A DNA stretch of 64,000 nucleotides from CAYMUL01 sp964393605 (GCA_964393605.1 CAYMUL010000003.1:124001-188000); one strand, 5' to 3'. Counted from the first letter of the stretch, positions 42,138 through 52,400 are shown. Numbers and translations: made by a program. The notes: generated from the sequence alone by a model not told the origin.

Positions 42138-43229
42138 TTAAATGCCGAATAGCCAAAAAAAATGAAGGGCGAATCCCTCACGTAGTTTATAATAAATTTG
42201 TTTTGTTTGAGAAAGTTTAAACTCTGCTGAAGCAAGTTTAAAATTCAATTTGTAAAATTTTCTAATTTCATTTATGCGGGGAAGATGAAACGAACTTGAA
42301 ACAACAACTATGTTTTTAAATTTTCCCGGGCGAACAATATTTTTTTTAATATACCTTATTTGTTCCGTTGTCGAGGATGTTTTTTCCTCCATTAATAAAT
42401 CCCGTGCGGGAACGCCTTTCGCAATAAGATATTCATAACCAATCATTGCTTCCGATTTTTCTCCCGGCGCATTTCCACCTGTTAATAAAATTTTTGTTAC
42501 CTGTTTATCAAAATAAAGTTGAGCCGCTTTATTCAAACGGGATTTGTGAATATCGCTCGGTCGGTTTCCGCTCCACACTGCGGCACCGAGAACAACAGCC
42601 AAATTACTTTTCGCATCGCCAAGAAGTTGATTCGGCGAACTTGAAAACAGCGAAAGGTACGCAAACGAGAAAAGTAAAAGAAACACACCATAAATCAGCG
42701 TACGGGTGATAGCTTTCAATTGAATTAAAATTTCGCTTTTAAAAAGTCCGAGCCAGGCAATAGCCGAAGCAAACATCAACAAAAGATAAGATAGACTGAA
42801 CAAACCTCCCATGAATACCCTTCGAAAAGGTTGTGATAAAATGTAGGGGGATTCACCAACAAGGTTTAACGAGCGTGTAACAAATGAAGTGAGCGGAAAT
42901 ACTAAACTTAAAAGAGCCAAATAAAAGAATAGCCGCGTGTATTTGTTAAAGAATGCCGCGTTACGAGTTTTTACAGAAATCAGAAGGAAGATTAGAAATA
43001 TCGGAACGAAAAGATTTAAAAGATTTCCGGGGAAGGAAAGATCAAATTCTGATAGCGATACTCCCTGATAATTATACTTTAAGAGATATATCAGCACCAC
43101 GTTCATCAGCAGCAAAATTACCGTAAATAAAAACAGTGATTTTTTGTTTTTTATGTTAAGAACCATTCTATTATTTAAAAATTTTCGCCCAAAGTTAGTG
43201 AATCTGCTCGGATTTAAAAACAATTCCAC
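42138..43229 (-). CDS. DUF218/SanA-ElyC family membrane protein
   Basis: About 363 residues, inner-membrane. Six hydrophobic helices (about 28-190) precede a cytoplasmic or periplasmic DUF218 (YdcF-like) domain (about 195-363): NLAVVLGAAVWSGNRPSDI, LLTGGNAPGEKSEAMIGYEYLIAKGVP and EEKTSSTTEQIRYI, then VVSSSFHLPR. SanA/ElyC relatives are involved in envelope integrity and lipid-carrier biology. The start at GTG 43229 gives a basic tail; ATG 43166 (MVLNIKNKK) is another candidate, closer to the first helix. No clear partner among neighbours. Confidence 0.82.
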   Translation of the reverse strand: MELFLNPSRFTNFGRKFLNNRMVLNIKNKKSLFLFTVILLLMNVVLIYLLKYNYQGVSLSEFDLSFPGNLLNLFVPIFLIFLLISVKTRNAAFFNKYTRLFFYLALLSLVFPLTSFVTRSLNLVGESPYILSQPFRRVFMGGLFSLSYLLLMFASAIAWLGLFKSEILIQLKAITRTLIYGVFLLLFSFAYLSLFSSSPNQLLGDAKSNLAVVLGAAVWSGNRPSDIHKSRLNKAAQLYFDKQVTKILLTGGNAPGEKSEAMIGYEYLIAKGVPARDLLMEEKTSSTTEQIRYIKKNIVRPGKFKNIVVVSSSFHLPRINEIRKFYKLNFKLASAEFKLSQTKQIYYKLREGFALHFFWLFGI

Positions 43230-43282
43230 ACTTATAAAACTTCCGGATATCGATAACCGGAATGAGTGAAAATTTGAGAAAT

Positions 43283-45094
43283 TTATATTTCTGTGTTTTG
43301 TTTGAGTGCAGTAGCAATCACTTTAATCAACAATTTGCGATCGATAGGTTTGGAGACGAATGCATCAAAACCGGCGCGGAGAATTAGATTTTTTTCATCG
43401 CGTAGCGCGAAAGCAGTTTGAGCGATAAATGGAACTTTAGTGTATTCATTCCATCGCTTCTTTACTTCATACATGAGTTGAATTCCATCCATCGGCTCGG
43501 GCAAACCGATATCAAAAAGGCAAAGATCATATTTTCCCCCTTTGGATATTTTTTCTTCAATCATTTTTATAGCATCTGTGGAACTCGTTGAACTTTCGAG
43601 ATGAGATACTTTGTTGAGAGTAATTTCAAGCATCTTTAAACTATCCAGATGATCTTCGACAATTAAAATATTTGGCTGTCGTTCGAACAGATAGATTAGA
43701 TCGGGAGAGCCGGTGATGTAGACTGCATCCTTAACCGGATTTGTAGTTTTCACATGACGGGGTAATCCGATATCCAGCATCAATCCTCCTCTTGGCATTG
43801 TACTAACGTGGAATGATGCTTTCATTTTTTTTAGAACTTCTTTCAGCCAAATAATTTCTTGTCCGAACAAAAGTGAACTAAAGTTTTCGCCTGAATTATT
43901 GAATGATTCAATTTCATTCATCGAATACTCGCCTTTATCAAAGTACATTTTTAAAAGCACAACAGGTAAAGAAGTTTCTATTCCGGTTTCAAATCCAATT
44001 GAGGCATCATCAAAATTCCGGTGAATAGATGAAAGCAAATTCACAAATCCGCGCCGAAAAAGTGATTCATCAAAAATTGCGCTAAGATTTGTTTTAATGG
44101 TCTGCGTAATGTTCGGATTTGGAATTCCTTCATGCTCGGAAAAATCTTTTACAATTCTTTCAATCGCCGCACGAACATCTATTTCTTCAGGTTCGGGGGA
44201 GATTTTCTCCATATCTTCAGTTCCCTCAAGTTTTGCAAAAAGTGTTTTACTGTTCTGTAATATTTTTTCTGCAACTGAAAAATAATTATTGTCTTTAGCT
44301 TCCCGGAGTTGATCGTTTAACAACATTGAGTAACCCAAAACAGAATTCATCAATGTTCGCACATCATACGAAAAATTGTTTTCTTTTTTTCTTACGGATA
44401 ATTTTTCTTCCACTTTCATTTGGGATAAAATAAAGATTACACACCGTTCGTTGAGTTGTTGTGAACGGAACTTGTACTTTTCCTTTTCGGGTAGATAGGG
44501 GGAGTAAATCTCTCCTTTTTGCTCGGGAAGGTTTCGCTTCGAAAAAATTTTATCTTCATTTTTGAAAGAAAAAATATTGTTACACTTATTCCCGAGTATG
44601 ATTGGAAGCACTGTGCCGAAGAGCTGACCGAATCTTTCATTGACGGCAAAGACTAAATCATTTTTGACAAAAAATGCAGGCTCATCAAACATGTTTAACA
44701 TTTCTGTAACTGCATCCCGGTTGAATCCGACTTCATCAGGGGAAGGAGCAACTTTAGATACCTGCCTGATTACTGTTTCAAGTTCTTTAAACTCGGTAGT
44801 TTTTATTCGATCCTTATTTTCGTTTTCATTATTATTTTCATTAATAAAAATGATTTGAAGGTTGTGGTTCCCTGCTTTCAAGATAGAAAGTGCAGAAAGT
44901 CCTTCGAACGAAATTTCAGGATAATCAATCACAACAACATCGGGGCGTTTATTTTGCAAGTTCGAAGCGAACTCCGCCGGATGGTTCGTTACAATCACCT
45001 GTGCGTTAATATTAATTTCGTTCAACAAAGTTGAAATTTTTTGTGAAGTCTCTGTAATGCCGGTGAATAGAAGTATTCTTATCTGATTTATCAT
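43283..45094 (-). CDS. Degenerate hybrid histidine kinase with N- and C-terminal receiver-like domains
   Basis: A 603-residue cytoplasmic protein. About 1-120: a receiver-like domain without the acidic pair. About 130-215: a PAS-like segment (AFFVKNDLVFAVNERFGQLFG). About 235-455: a HisKA/HATPase-like part in which the H-box reads SYDVRTLMNSVLGYS, with Tyr in place of the phospho-acceptor His (compare SHEIRTPMNAILG), and the ATP-binding boxes are not recognisable. About 475-603: an intact receiver with ILIVEDH, LFDIGLP (phospho-Asp), AQTAF and SKPID. It is therefore more likely a phospho-output or scaffold than a kinase. It lies downstream of the pilin-like cassette. Confidence 0.8.
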   Translation of the reverse strand: MINQIRILLFTGITETSQKISTLLNEININAQVIVTNHPAEFASNLQNKRPDVVVIDYPEISFEGLSALSILKAGNHNLQIIFINENNNENENKDRIKTTEFKELETVIRQVSKVAPSPDEVGFNRDAVTEMLNMFDEPAFFVKNDLVFAVNERFGQLFGTVLPIILGNKCNNIFSFKNEDKIFSKRNLPEQKGEIYSPYLPEKEKYKFRSQQLNERCVIFILSQMKVEEKLSVRKKENNFSYDVRTLMNSVLGYSMLLNDQLREAKDNNYFSVAEKILQNSKTLFAKLEGTEDMEKISPEPEEIDVRAAIERIVKDFSEHEGIPNPNITQTIKTNLSAIFDESLFRRGFVNLLSSIHRNFDDASIGFETGIETSLPVVLLKMYFDKGEYSMNEIESFNNSGENFSSLLFGQEIIWLKEVLKKMKASFHVSTMPRGGLMLDIGLPRHVKTTNPVKDAVYITGSPDLIYLFERQPNILIVEDHLDSLKMLEITLNKVSHLESSTSSTDAIKMIEEKISKGGKYDLCLFDIGLPEPMDGIQLMYEVKKRWNEYTKVPFIAQTAFALRDEKNLILRAGFDAFVSKPIDRKLLIKVIATALKQNTEI

Positions 45095-45181
45095 TTATTA
45101 AATAAATTAACTAACTTGTATTTAAATACATTCCTAAAATAAATAATGTTGAAATAATCTCGCTCATGATTTAAGGTCGCA

Positions 45182-45223
45182 CAAAAAAAAATGCCGCCAA
45201 CTAAATTAGGATAGATTGGCGGC
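45182..45223 (-). terminator. Rho-independent terminator after the pilin-like gene
   Basis: On the minus strand GCCGCCAA (45216-45223, complement) pairs with TTGGCGGC (complement of 45193-45200) and is followed by a U-run (45183-45191). It ends the pilin transcript 26 bp after its stop and separates it from the hybrid kinase gene. Confidence 0.9.
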
Positions 45224-45248
45224 GAGAGGGTATTATATGAGCGGGAAA

Positions 45249-45632
45249 TTATTTGACCATAATAACTGTGGTCCCTGTAGGTGTGATGGTAGCTTGATGC
45301 TGAACTGCTTCACCTGCATCGTTTAATTCCGTTCCGGTTCCGTTAATTACTAACTGTCCGGCTGCGGCAGATGCAATTGCAAAAGTACCATTGGGGTTAC
45401 TGCTAAGTCCATCGGGAATTGTATATCCAACGAAGGATAGCCCGCCTCCGCCTAATGCTGTTGGCTTCTTGTAATATTGTTGCGCTGATGCAGAGAGGTT
45501 TGTCAAATCCGCAACGACTCCGTCTCTGTTTGCCTGAACTGCACTTGCGTTAAATAAGTTGATTCCAACAACTATGGCGATACCAACTATGATGACTCCG
45601 AGCACGATTAATAATAATTGCTGTTGTCCCAT
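45249..45632 (-). CDS. Pilin-like small membrane protein
   Basis: A 127-residue protein beginning MGQQQLLLIVLGVIIVGIAIV, with one N-terminal hydrophobic helix (about 6-28), then an Ala/Gly/Ser-rich soluble part. The GQQQ-LLLIVLG opening resembles abundant pilin-like proteins annotated in Ignavibacteria, with a Gly then hydrophobic stretch, but the Glu at mature position 5 of classic type IV pilins is absent. The strong SD AAGGAG and its own terminator suggest high expression. It follows a pilus-assembly-like gene, PilX-like, in the same direction. Confidence 0.72.
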   Translation of the reverse strand: MGQQQLLLIVLGVIIVGIAIVVGINLFNASAVQANRDGVVADLTNLSASAQQYYKKPTALGGGGLSFVGYTIPDGLSSNPNGTFAIASAAAGQLVINGTGTELNDAGEAVQHQATITPTGTTVIMVK

Positions 45633-45633
45633 T

Positions 45634-45717
45634 TTAGTTCTCCTTTATGATTGTGATTAGATGATTGTTTATTACGTCCGTTTGTAACAGATTATTTTTA
45701 AAATATTTTTTCGACAT
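45634..45717 (-). other. Possible 27-codon leader ORF covering the pilin ribosome-binding site
   Basis: An ATG at 45717 opens a 27-codon frame whose last codons contain the AAGGAG used by the pilin gene and whose TAA is one base before the pilin ATG. It fills nearly the whole gap between the PilX-like stop and the pilin start, and GGGAG precedes its ATG by about 9 nt. It could be a real coupling peptide or chance. No similarity is recognised. Confidence 0.25.
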
Positions 45718-45722
45718 GATTT

Positions 45723-46736
45723 TCACTCCCACCAACTTAATATTTCGAATCGTGATGATTTTAAATTGTTCTTTGCAAGATTGAGTGCTTGACTGCTATA
45801 GAAAAAAGAAGAATTACCTGATGCTTGAATATTCACACTTTGCCCAACAAAAATTGCGGCTCCATAAATCCCGCTGTTGCCAACCGTTTTTGTGAGAATT
45901 GTTGATTCACCATAAACGATAACCAATCCACGGAAAGTAAAATTTCCGCTCATCGAAAGGTTGCCGTTCACAACTAAAATTCCGTTGCCTTCGGCGGTGC
46001 CGGAAAGATTCACATCTCCTTTGATGTATGTGATTTTCGGGTTCGCGGCAGTGCCTAATTGTGTGCCGGTGGAATATGTTCCGCTGGAAAGAGCAGTATC
46101 GGCAGCAAAGATATAATTTTCAGCAACATCCATCCAATTTGTTGAAGTGGATGTATTAACGGCGACCGAAGGAATTCCGCCGGCGCCGACAATCGGTTTC
46201 GATATTTTTCCTTTTATGTTATTCACAATATTTGCGCTATCGGTAGAATTATCAACGCTGAATCCTGGAATTGGCGCACCTGGTCCCGGAGTTCCATCTA
46301 TATTAGTATCGTTTCCGTTAATTTCAACGTTGCCGGCTAAACTCAAATCAAGATTATCTGACGAAACATAAACGCTTCCACTCGTTCCGGGTATAGTTAT
46401 GGAACTTCGTTTTGCAGTTGCTACGCTTACGTGTTTAACATTACTGAAGAATCCTTCTGCTCTAATTATCATTAAGGAATCCACTCCGGTGATGAAAACG
46501 TTGTATGTTCCGCCAAAGAGTTTATTGTTCAGAAATTCTCCTTCTAAATTTTTGTTTCTTCTGAGTTGTTCAAGATAAATTTCGATTGCTGAATTTGAGA
46601 TTAAACGTGCCTGGGTTTCATCGAAGAAATCTAAAGTTGAACTCAGTCCCATTGAAAGATTTGCATTTAAACTAATCATCAATAAATGAACAGCGGCAGA
46701 TGCGCCTAAAACAGAAATTATAAGTCCGTAACCCAT
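45723..46736 (-). CDS. PilX-like pilus assembly protein (DUF7305-type polymer-forming C-terminus)
   Basis: A 337-residue protein with an N-terminal membrane helix (residues 3-30), a helical region (about 35-65: RLISNSAIEIYLEQLRRNK) and a beta-solenoid-like C-terminal part (about 115-320) with NLDLSLAGNVEINGND, GDVNLSGTAEGNGILVVNGNLSMSGNFTFRGLVIVYGE. That arrangement resembles PilX/minor-pilin proteins with a polymer-forming domain. Starts 2 bp downstream of the PilW-like gene. Probably a tip or minor component of a type IV pilus-like fibre. Confidence 0.7.
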   Translation of the reverse strand: MGYGLIISVLGASAAVHLLMISLNANLSMGLSSTLDFFDETQARLISNSAIEIYLEQLRRNKNLEGEFLNNKLFGGTYNVFITGVDSLMIIRAEGFFSNVKHVSVATAKRSSITIPGTSGSVYVSSDNLDLSLAGNVEINGNDTNIDGTPGPGAPIPGFSVDNSTDSANIVNNIKGKISKPIVGAGGIPSVAVNTSTSTNWMDVAENYIFAADTALSSGTYSTGTQLGTAANPKITYIKGDVNLSGTAEGNGILVVNGNLSMSGNFTFRGLVIVYGESTILTKTVGNSGIYGAAIFVGQSVNIQASGNSSFFYSSQALNLAKNNLKSSRFEILSWWE

Positions 46737-46737
46737 T

Positions 46738-47286
46738 TCAGATATTCCTCGGATGCATTGTTATTTCCCAATAAGTTTTAAGATAGTCGTTATCTACCGG
46801 ATAAAGAGATTCAAACCAAATTTCCATTCCGATATATGCAATGCTATCCAAAGCCGAAGTTTTTTCGCCACGTATATTCATGTAAAAAAATTTGGCGTCA
46901 ACTATTCCCAACGATGGGCTGATTACGGAATCTCCATTTACAATTCTATAAAGAATTCTATCACGCGGATTTTCGGTTGAGAGGACTTGAGTAGAATCGC
47001 CGAGCGAATAAGTTATTAACTCTGCGACACCGTTTGAATCTGTATCGGCATAAAATGAAATTCTTTTTTCTTGCGCATCAACTATAGGAACTCCACTATA
47101 ATTGAAACCAATTTTTCTGAGATCATAATTGATGATTTCAGCGATCGTTTTTGCATTTTGTTGTAGATGCAACTCCGCATCGGAAACATTTCTTTGCACC
47201 GATGAATGAACGCTTAAATAGATTAGCATCGTAGAAACAACTCCGCCGATAAAAAATGAACTTAGTATGTCGAGCAGTGTAGTCAT
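46738..47286 (-). CDS. PilW-like minor pilin (hypothetical)
   Basis: A 182-residue protein with a N-terminal hydrophobic helix (about 5-27), a helix (VSDAELHLQQNAKTIAEIINYDLRKIGFNYSG) and then a beta-rich domain (about 65-182), which is the usual minor-pilin pattern of PilW (IINYDLRKIG is like NELQYDIRRAG-type segments). The canonical GFTLxE prepilin cleavage motif is absent. Two-bp spacing to both neighbours makes this clearly an operon of three fibre genes. I consider PilW-like the best description without a search. Confidence 0.6.
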   Translation of the reverse strand: MTTLLDILSSFFIGGVVSTMLIYLSVHSSVQRNVSDAELHLQQNAKTIAEIINYDLRKIGFNYSGVPIVDAQEKRISFYADTDSNGVAELITYSLGDSTQVLSTENPRDRILYRIVNGDSVISPSLGIVDAKFFYMNIRGEKTSALDSIAYIGMEIWFESLYPVDNDYLKTYWEITMHPRNI

Positions 47287-47287
47287 C

Positions 47288-47791
47288 TTACTTCAAAGTG
47301 AAAATAAATGAAAGTGTTAATGGACTTCGTAAATACTGATTGCTGACCGTTACGATTAATTTTTTGTAAAATGTTTGAGAAGTTGTGTATAGTTCGGGCT
47401 TGTCGGGTTCGAGATAATAAATATTTGCGTGAAGCGTGTAATTTTCTGCGTGTGGTGTACTCGCAACTTTCGTAAAACCATTGTAGTCATCAACATCATC
47501 GAAATGAGGATAAACTTCTCCCGGCTCGGCACCAAGCAGATTTGCAGCAGTTAAGTTTCCCGCCGAAGAGGTCGGGAATTCGAGTGTAACTTCATCGAAT
47601 CCCTTTACTTTGATTTCTTCAATCAAAGCATCGGCAAGCGAGATTGCTGTGAGTGTAACTTTATTTTCGAGTTCGTTCGTTGCATTATTCAATACATGTT
47701 TATTGAACGACAACGATGTTATCGCAAAAAGTGTAATGGCTCCTAATGATAAAAATGATTGTGTTGACATTGTAATAATTTTTTTAGCCAT
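47288..47791 (-). CDS. PilV-like minor pilin (hypothetical)
   Basis: A 167-residue protein with an N-terminal hydrophobic helix (about 10-28), a helical linker (NNATNELENKVTLTAISLADALIEEIKVKGFDE) and a beta-rich C-terminus. The spacing of the helix and small soluble domain matches PilV/GspI-type minor pilins, yet the GFTLxE motif is missing. It is the first gene of the fibre cassette; the sigma-54 regulator lies 145 bp upstream, so the cassette may have its own promoter in 47792-47935. Confidence 0.55.
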   Translation of the reverse strand: MAKKIITMSTQSFLSLGAITLFAITSLSFNKHVLNNATNELENKVTLTAISLADALIEEIKVKGFDEVTLEFPTSSAGNLTAANLLGAEPGEVYPHFDDVDDYNGFTKVASTPHAENYTLHANIYYLEPDKPELYTTSQTFYKKLIVTVSNQYLRSPLTLSFIFTLK

Positions 47792-47935
47792 AACAATGCA
47801 ACTTCAGTGCCACTTCTATTTAGTGAGAATTTTACTTGCAATAAATGATTTACAAAAAAGTTTGGATGAAGAGATGTCGTTTGACGACAAATTGTCCGTC
47901 AAAATTGTCGATGTGTTAAAACTAAAATGAAGAAG

Positions 47936-49300
47936 CTATTTCTTTTTTTTGATTGAATGAATTTTTCTTTGAAGAGTCCGCTCGCTTATCTTCAGTATTG
48001 ATGCGGCTTTCTGCACTTTCCCATCAACCATCTCCAATACTGCCGCGATATGATTTTCTTCAATTTCCTTCAAGGAGAGTAGTTCGGCTCGGAAACTATT
48101 ATCCGTCTGCTCTGATATTTCTCCTTTAAGTAATTCAATATTGGAAATGAATTTCTCATTTTTTGATTGAGCAACTGCATTCAAAATCATATTCTCCAAT
48201 TCACGTACGTTTCCCGGAAAAGAATAATTTTTCAATTGTGTGATTACGTTATCGGAAAATCCTTCCAATGATTTGTTGTAAAGTTTATTTCCAAACTTCA
48301 AAAAATAATTTGCAAGAAGCGTTATATCCTCTCCCCTTTTTCTTAACGGAGGTAACTGGATAAAACCACGAGTCAATCGATAAAAAAGATCTGTACGAAA
48401 TTCGTTTTTGTTCACCGCGTCATGAAGATTGCGGTTTGTCGCGGCGATAATTCTGATATCGAGTTTGATTGGTTTGGAAGCACCGACACGATAAATCTCT
48501 CCGTACTGAATTGCGCGCAAAAGTTTTCCTTGCAGTTCTTTCGGCAGTTCGCCGATCTCATCCAAAAAAATTGTACCGCCGTTTGCCTGCTCAAAAAATC
48601 CGATGCGGTCTGCCGCCGCGCCGGTAAAGGCACCCTTCATGTATCCGAACAGTTCGCTCTCGAATAAAGATGGAGTGATAGAAGCAAGATTCACTTCAAC
48701 AAATGGTTTATTATTTCGAGGCGAAAGTTGATGAATTTTCCGTGCGACAAGATCTTTCCCTGTACCTGTTTCGCCGATAATTAAAATTGTTTCGACCGTC
48801 GGAGAAAATATTTCTATTAAATCAAAAACTTTATTCATCATTGGAGAACTTGAAATTATATCATCGAAGGGGGATTTTCGGACAGGCTCTTCGTCCGTTG
48901 CGCGAAGTGAATCGCGTTCGAGCAACAGCACTCTTCTTTCTAGGGCTCGGCGAATTGTAACGAGAAGTTTATCGACATCAATCGGCTTAACAAAATAATC
49001 GTACGCACCAAGTTTAATTGCATTGAATGCATAGTTGTATAAATCAACGGCAGTAACAATGATGATTGGAATACCGGGATGTGTTTGAATTATTAGTTCT
49101 AAAAGTGTTAGCCCGTCTAATTCCGGCATAGAAATATCGAGCAGAATCAAATCAAAGTTTTTTTGATTAATCAACTTCGGCACGTTGACGGAATGAGATT
49201 CTGTTGTGATGTTTGAGTATCCTTCAGTTTCTAACAACTGTTTGAGTGCAATCAGAATTTCGGGCTCATCATCCACGATCAGTATTGAGGCAATGTTCAT
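47936..49300 (-). CDS. Sigma-54-dependent response regulator (AtoC/PilR-like)
   Basis: A three-domain NtrC-family activator of about 454 residues. Receiver (about 5-120): ILIVDDEPE, the phospho-Asp in LILLDISMPELDG, and YFVKPIDVD. AAA+ domain (about 150-385): Walker A GETGTGKDLVARKIH, the sigma-54 contact loop GAFTGA, Walker B GGTIFLDEIGEL and an arginine-finger region near LFYRLTRGF. C-terminal Fis-type HTH (about 415-454: VLEMVDGKVQKAASILKISERTLQRKI). ATG 49300 is preferred to TTG 49306. It lies upstream of the pilin-like cassette on the same strand. Its kinase is not obvious: the only nearby candidate lacks the phospho-His. Confidence 0.95.
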   Translation of the reverse strand: MNIASILIVDDEPEILIALKQLLETEGYSNITTESHSVNVPKLINQKNFDLILLDISMPELDGLTLLELIIQTHPGIPIIIVTAVDLYNYAFNAIKLGAYDYFVKPIDVDKLLVTIRRALERRVLLLERDSLRATDEEPVRKSPFDDIISSSPMMNKVFDLIEIFSPTVETILIIGETGTGKDLVARKIHQLSPRNNKPFVEVNLASITPSLFESELFGYMKGAFTGAAADRIGFFEQANGGTIFLDEIGELPKELQGKLLRAIQYGEIYRVGASKPIKLDIRIIAATNRNLHDAVNKNEFRTDLFYRLTRGFIQLPPLRKRGEDITLLANYFLKFGNKLYNKSLEGFSDNVITQLKNYSFPGNVRELENMILNAVAQSKNEKFISNIELLKGEISEQTDNSFRAELLSLKEIEENHIAAVLEMVDGKVQKAASILKISERTLQRKIHSIKKKK

Positions 49301-49398
49301 AAACAAAATAAAAAATTAGAAATGCAGTAAATTATTTTTTCAACTTTTATTCAATGACAAAATACTAAAAACAAAATGAATGTTTATAATCTTTTCCA

Positions 49399-49437
49399 CA
49401 AAAAAAAACGGTTAAGAAATTTGAAATTCCTTAACCG
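49399..49437 (-). terminator. Rho-independent terminator after the RND pump gene
   Basis: On the minus strand CGGTTAAG (complement of 49430-49437) pairs with CTTAACCG (complement of 49409-49416), followed by a U-run (49400-49408). It ends the RND transcript 50 bp past its stop and before the regulator gene promoter region. Confidence 0.88.
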
Positions 49438-49486
49438 AAAAATTATTTATGAGATGCGAGATTAAATCTCAATTTCAAAACATGAG

Positions 49487-52400
49487 CTAATTTTTATTTC
49501 GTTTAAATAGTCCGACAACTCTTCTGACGATCCCTTCTCTTGCTTGCTTCAACGCTAAAGGAATATCATCCAACGTTGAATAAATTACCGGAACAATCAC
49601 GAGCGTAAGGAATGTTGCAAATGTTAATCCGAAGATCACTGCAATTCCCATCGATTTCCAGAAGTCCGCGCTTTCACTTCCGGTCGTAAATTCCATTGTA
49701 TAAATATCAAATCCCAAACCAAATGAAAGCGGAATCAATCCGAGTACTGTTGTTATTGCAGTGAGAGTAACCGGTCGAAATCTTCTCAACCCTGCAGAAA
49801 CAATCGCTTCGCGGCGGCTTAAACCGTGCTTTCTCAAAACGTTTGTGTAATCGATTAACACTATATTATTATTTACAACAACTCCGGCTAATGATATAAC
49901 GCCGATTCCTGTCATGATAATTCCGAAGGGCATCGCATACACAATCAGCCCGATGAACACACCGATGAGCGAGATGATAACTGCTGACATTATAATTAAC
50001 GGTTGGCTCATTGAATTAAATTGTATTACGAGTATCATAAAAATCAAAAGTATCGCAATAAGAAAAGCCCTTCCGAGGAAAGCGCTCGCTTCATCCTGCT
50101 CTTCGCTTTGTCCTGTATAACTTATGCTATATCCGGGGGGAAGATTAAAATTTGCCAATCTCTCCTGAACAGCTTTTAAAACATCGTTGCCGTTGTAACC
50201 TTCAGCGGCATTAGCAGAAACGGTAATTACACGTTCCATATCTTTTCTGCGTACGGCACCGGGACCCTTTCCAATAGTAACTTCTGCAATTGCGGAAAGC
50301 GGTACACTCAAAGTTTTTCCCTGATCATTATTGAAGATCATTTTTAAGTCTTGCAAATTTCCGATTGAACTGCGCTGTGGTTTTGCAAGCCGCACCGTAA
50401 TGTCGTATTCATCTTCATCAACGCGATACTTCGATGCCTCTGCGCCATTGATTGCAGTACGAATCGTGTTTGCGATAAGTCCTGTATTCAAGCCATACAA
50501 TGCGGCTTTTTCACGGTCGATGTTCACACGAATTTCAGGTTTGCCTTCATCGAAATTATCTTCGAGATCCACTAATCCTTCAACATCTTTTATTTTCTCT
50601 TTAATTCTATCGGCAAGCGAACCGAGAATTTTGAAGTCGCTACCTTGAATTTCAATATTCACGGGTAAGCCGACCGGCGGACCATTCTGTTGTAGCTGAA
50701 ACTTCACATCCACTCCAGGTTTCTTCTCCAAAAGTTCTCTCAGTTTTTCCGTTGTAATTAGAGAAGAGACTTCGCGCAAATTATAATCTACATATTTTAC
50801 TGTAATTGTACTTTTGTTAGGAGTAGAACCACCCGCGTCAAATGGGTTTGTTGACGAACCGACTGCAGTAGTAATATTTTTTATGTCTGCATTATTCATC
50901 TTTAAAAGATTTTGCTCAAACTTTTTTGAGAATTTATTTGTCTCGTCAAGATTGGTTCCGATTGGAGTTTCCAGTTCGACATAAATAATCGGCGGTTGTG
51001 TTGTCGGAAAAAATTCTACTCCGTGTCCGAACATTCCATACACTTCGGTAATCACAAGCAGAGTCAAGAAAGTTCCCCAGATGAATTTCAATCTGTTATT
51101 AGTAAAGATGAAAATAATTGCGATACCACCGGCAACCGAAAATAGTAGCGAAACCCAAACCGGGACGAACGCACCAATTGTCATTTCTAAAATCAAAAAA
51201 AGAATTATTGCACCAATGCCGAGCCAATTTTTTCGATGAACTCGTTGTCCGGGAACTCTAACCGGACCTAATGCGTAGCGTACTGTTTTTTCATAATTGA
51301 TTAACACTTTCTTCAAAAGAACATCAACAAAAAAATGCGTTACTTTGTTGAACGGATGCAATATTTTTTGCGTGAGTGTTTGCGGCACATCGGAGTGATG
51401 TTCAAGTTTCATGAAGCGCGATGCAATAACAGGATTGATGACGAGCGCAACGAGTAATGATGCCGCGAGCGTGATAATCACCGTTGCAGGAATGTAGTAC
51501 ATAAAATCACCGACAATTCCGGGCCAAAACAGCAGAGGCATGAAAGCCGCGAGTGTTGTTAAAGTTGAAGTTGTAACAGGCCAGGCAACTTCCGCAGTGC
51601 CAAGTTTAGCGGCTTCTACTAAACTTTTTCCTTCTTCTAAAAACTTGTAAATATTTTCGATAATAACAATTGCATTATCAACCAACATTCCGAGGGCTAA
51701 AATCAAGGCGAACAGCACTACGAAGTTAAGCGTAAATCCCATCGCTTGAAGAACAACAAACGTAAGTAACATACTAAGCGGAATAGATACGGCAACGAAA
51801 AATGCGTTCCGCACTCCGAGGAAGAAAAACAACACAGCAACAACAAGCACTAATCCTGAAAAAATATTATTCTCCAGGTCTTTTACCTGATCTCTAATTT
51901 CTTTCGATTGATCATTCGTAATTTCAAACTTAATGCTTGCGGGAAGTAGCTTCTGTTGTTCATCAAATACTTTTTTCACTTCATCTGCAATGCGAATAAT
52001 ATTCTCGCCGACTCTTTTAGAAACATCGATTGAGACAGCATCGTTACCGTTCAGGCGCGCGTATGTTGTTCTTTCTTTGAAGTCGTAAGAAACTTTGGCA
52101 ACGTCTTTAACATAAATCGGATAACCATCTTTTAATTTTACGATGATGTCTTCGATGATGTACGGTTTTTCAAATTCGCCGGGAACGCGAACCAGGAAAC
52201 TTGAAGAATTAACATCGATAATTCCGCCGGGAATATTTCTGTTCTCATCACGAATTGAGTTGATGATGTCATCGAAACGAATATTGTAATGAACAAGTTT
52301 ATCAACGTCAACATCGACTTTAACTTCCCGCTCCATTCCACCGTTTATTTTAACTTCGAGCACGCCGTTGATCTTTTCAATTTCATCTTTCAAATCCTCG

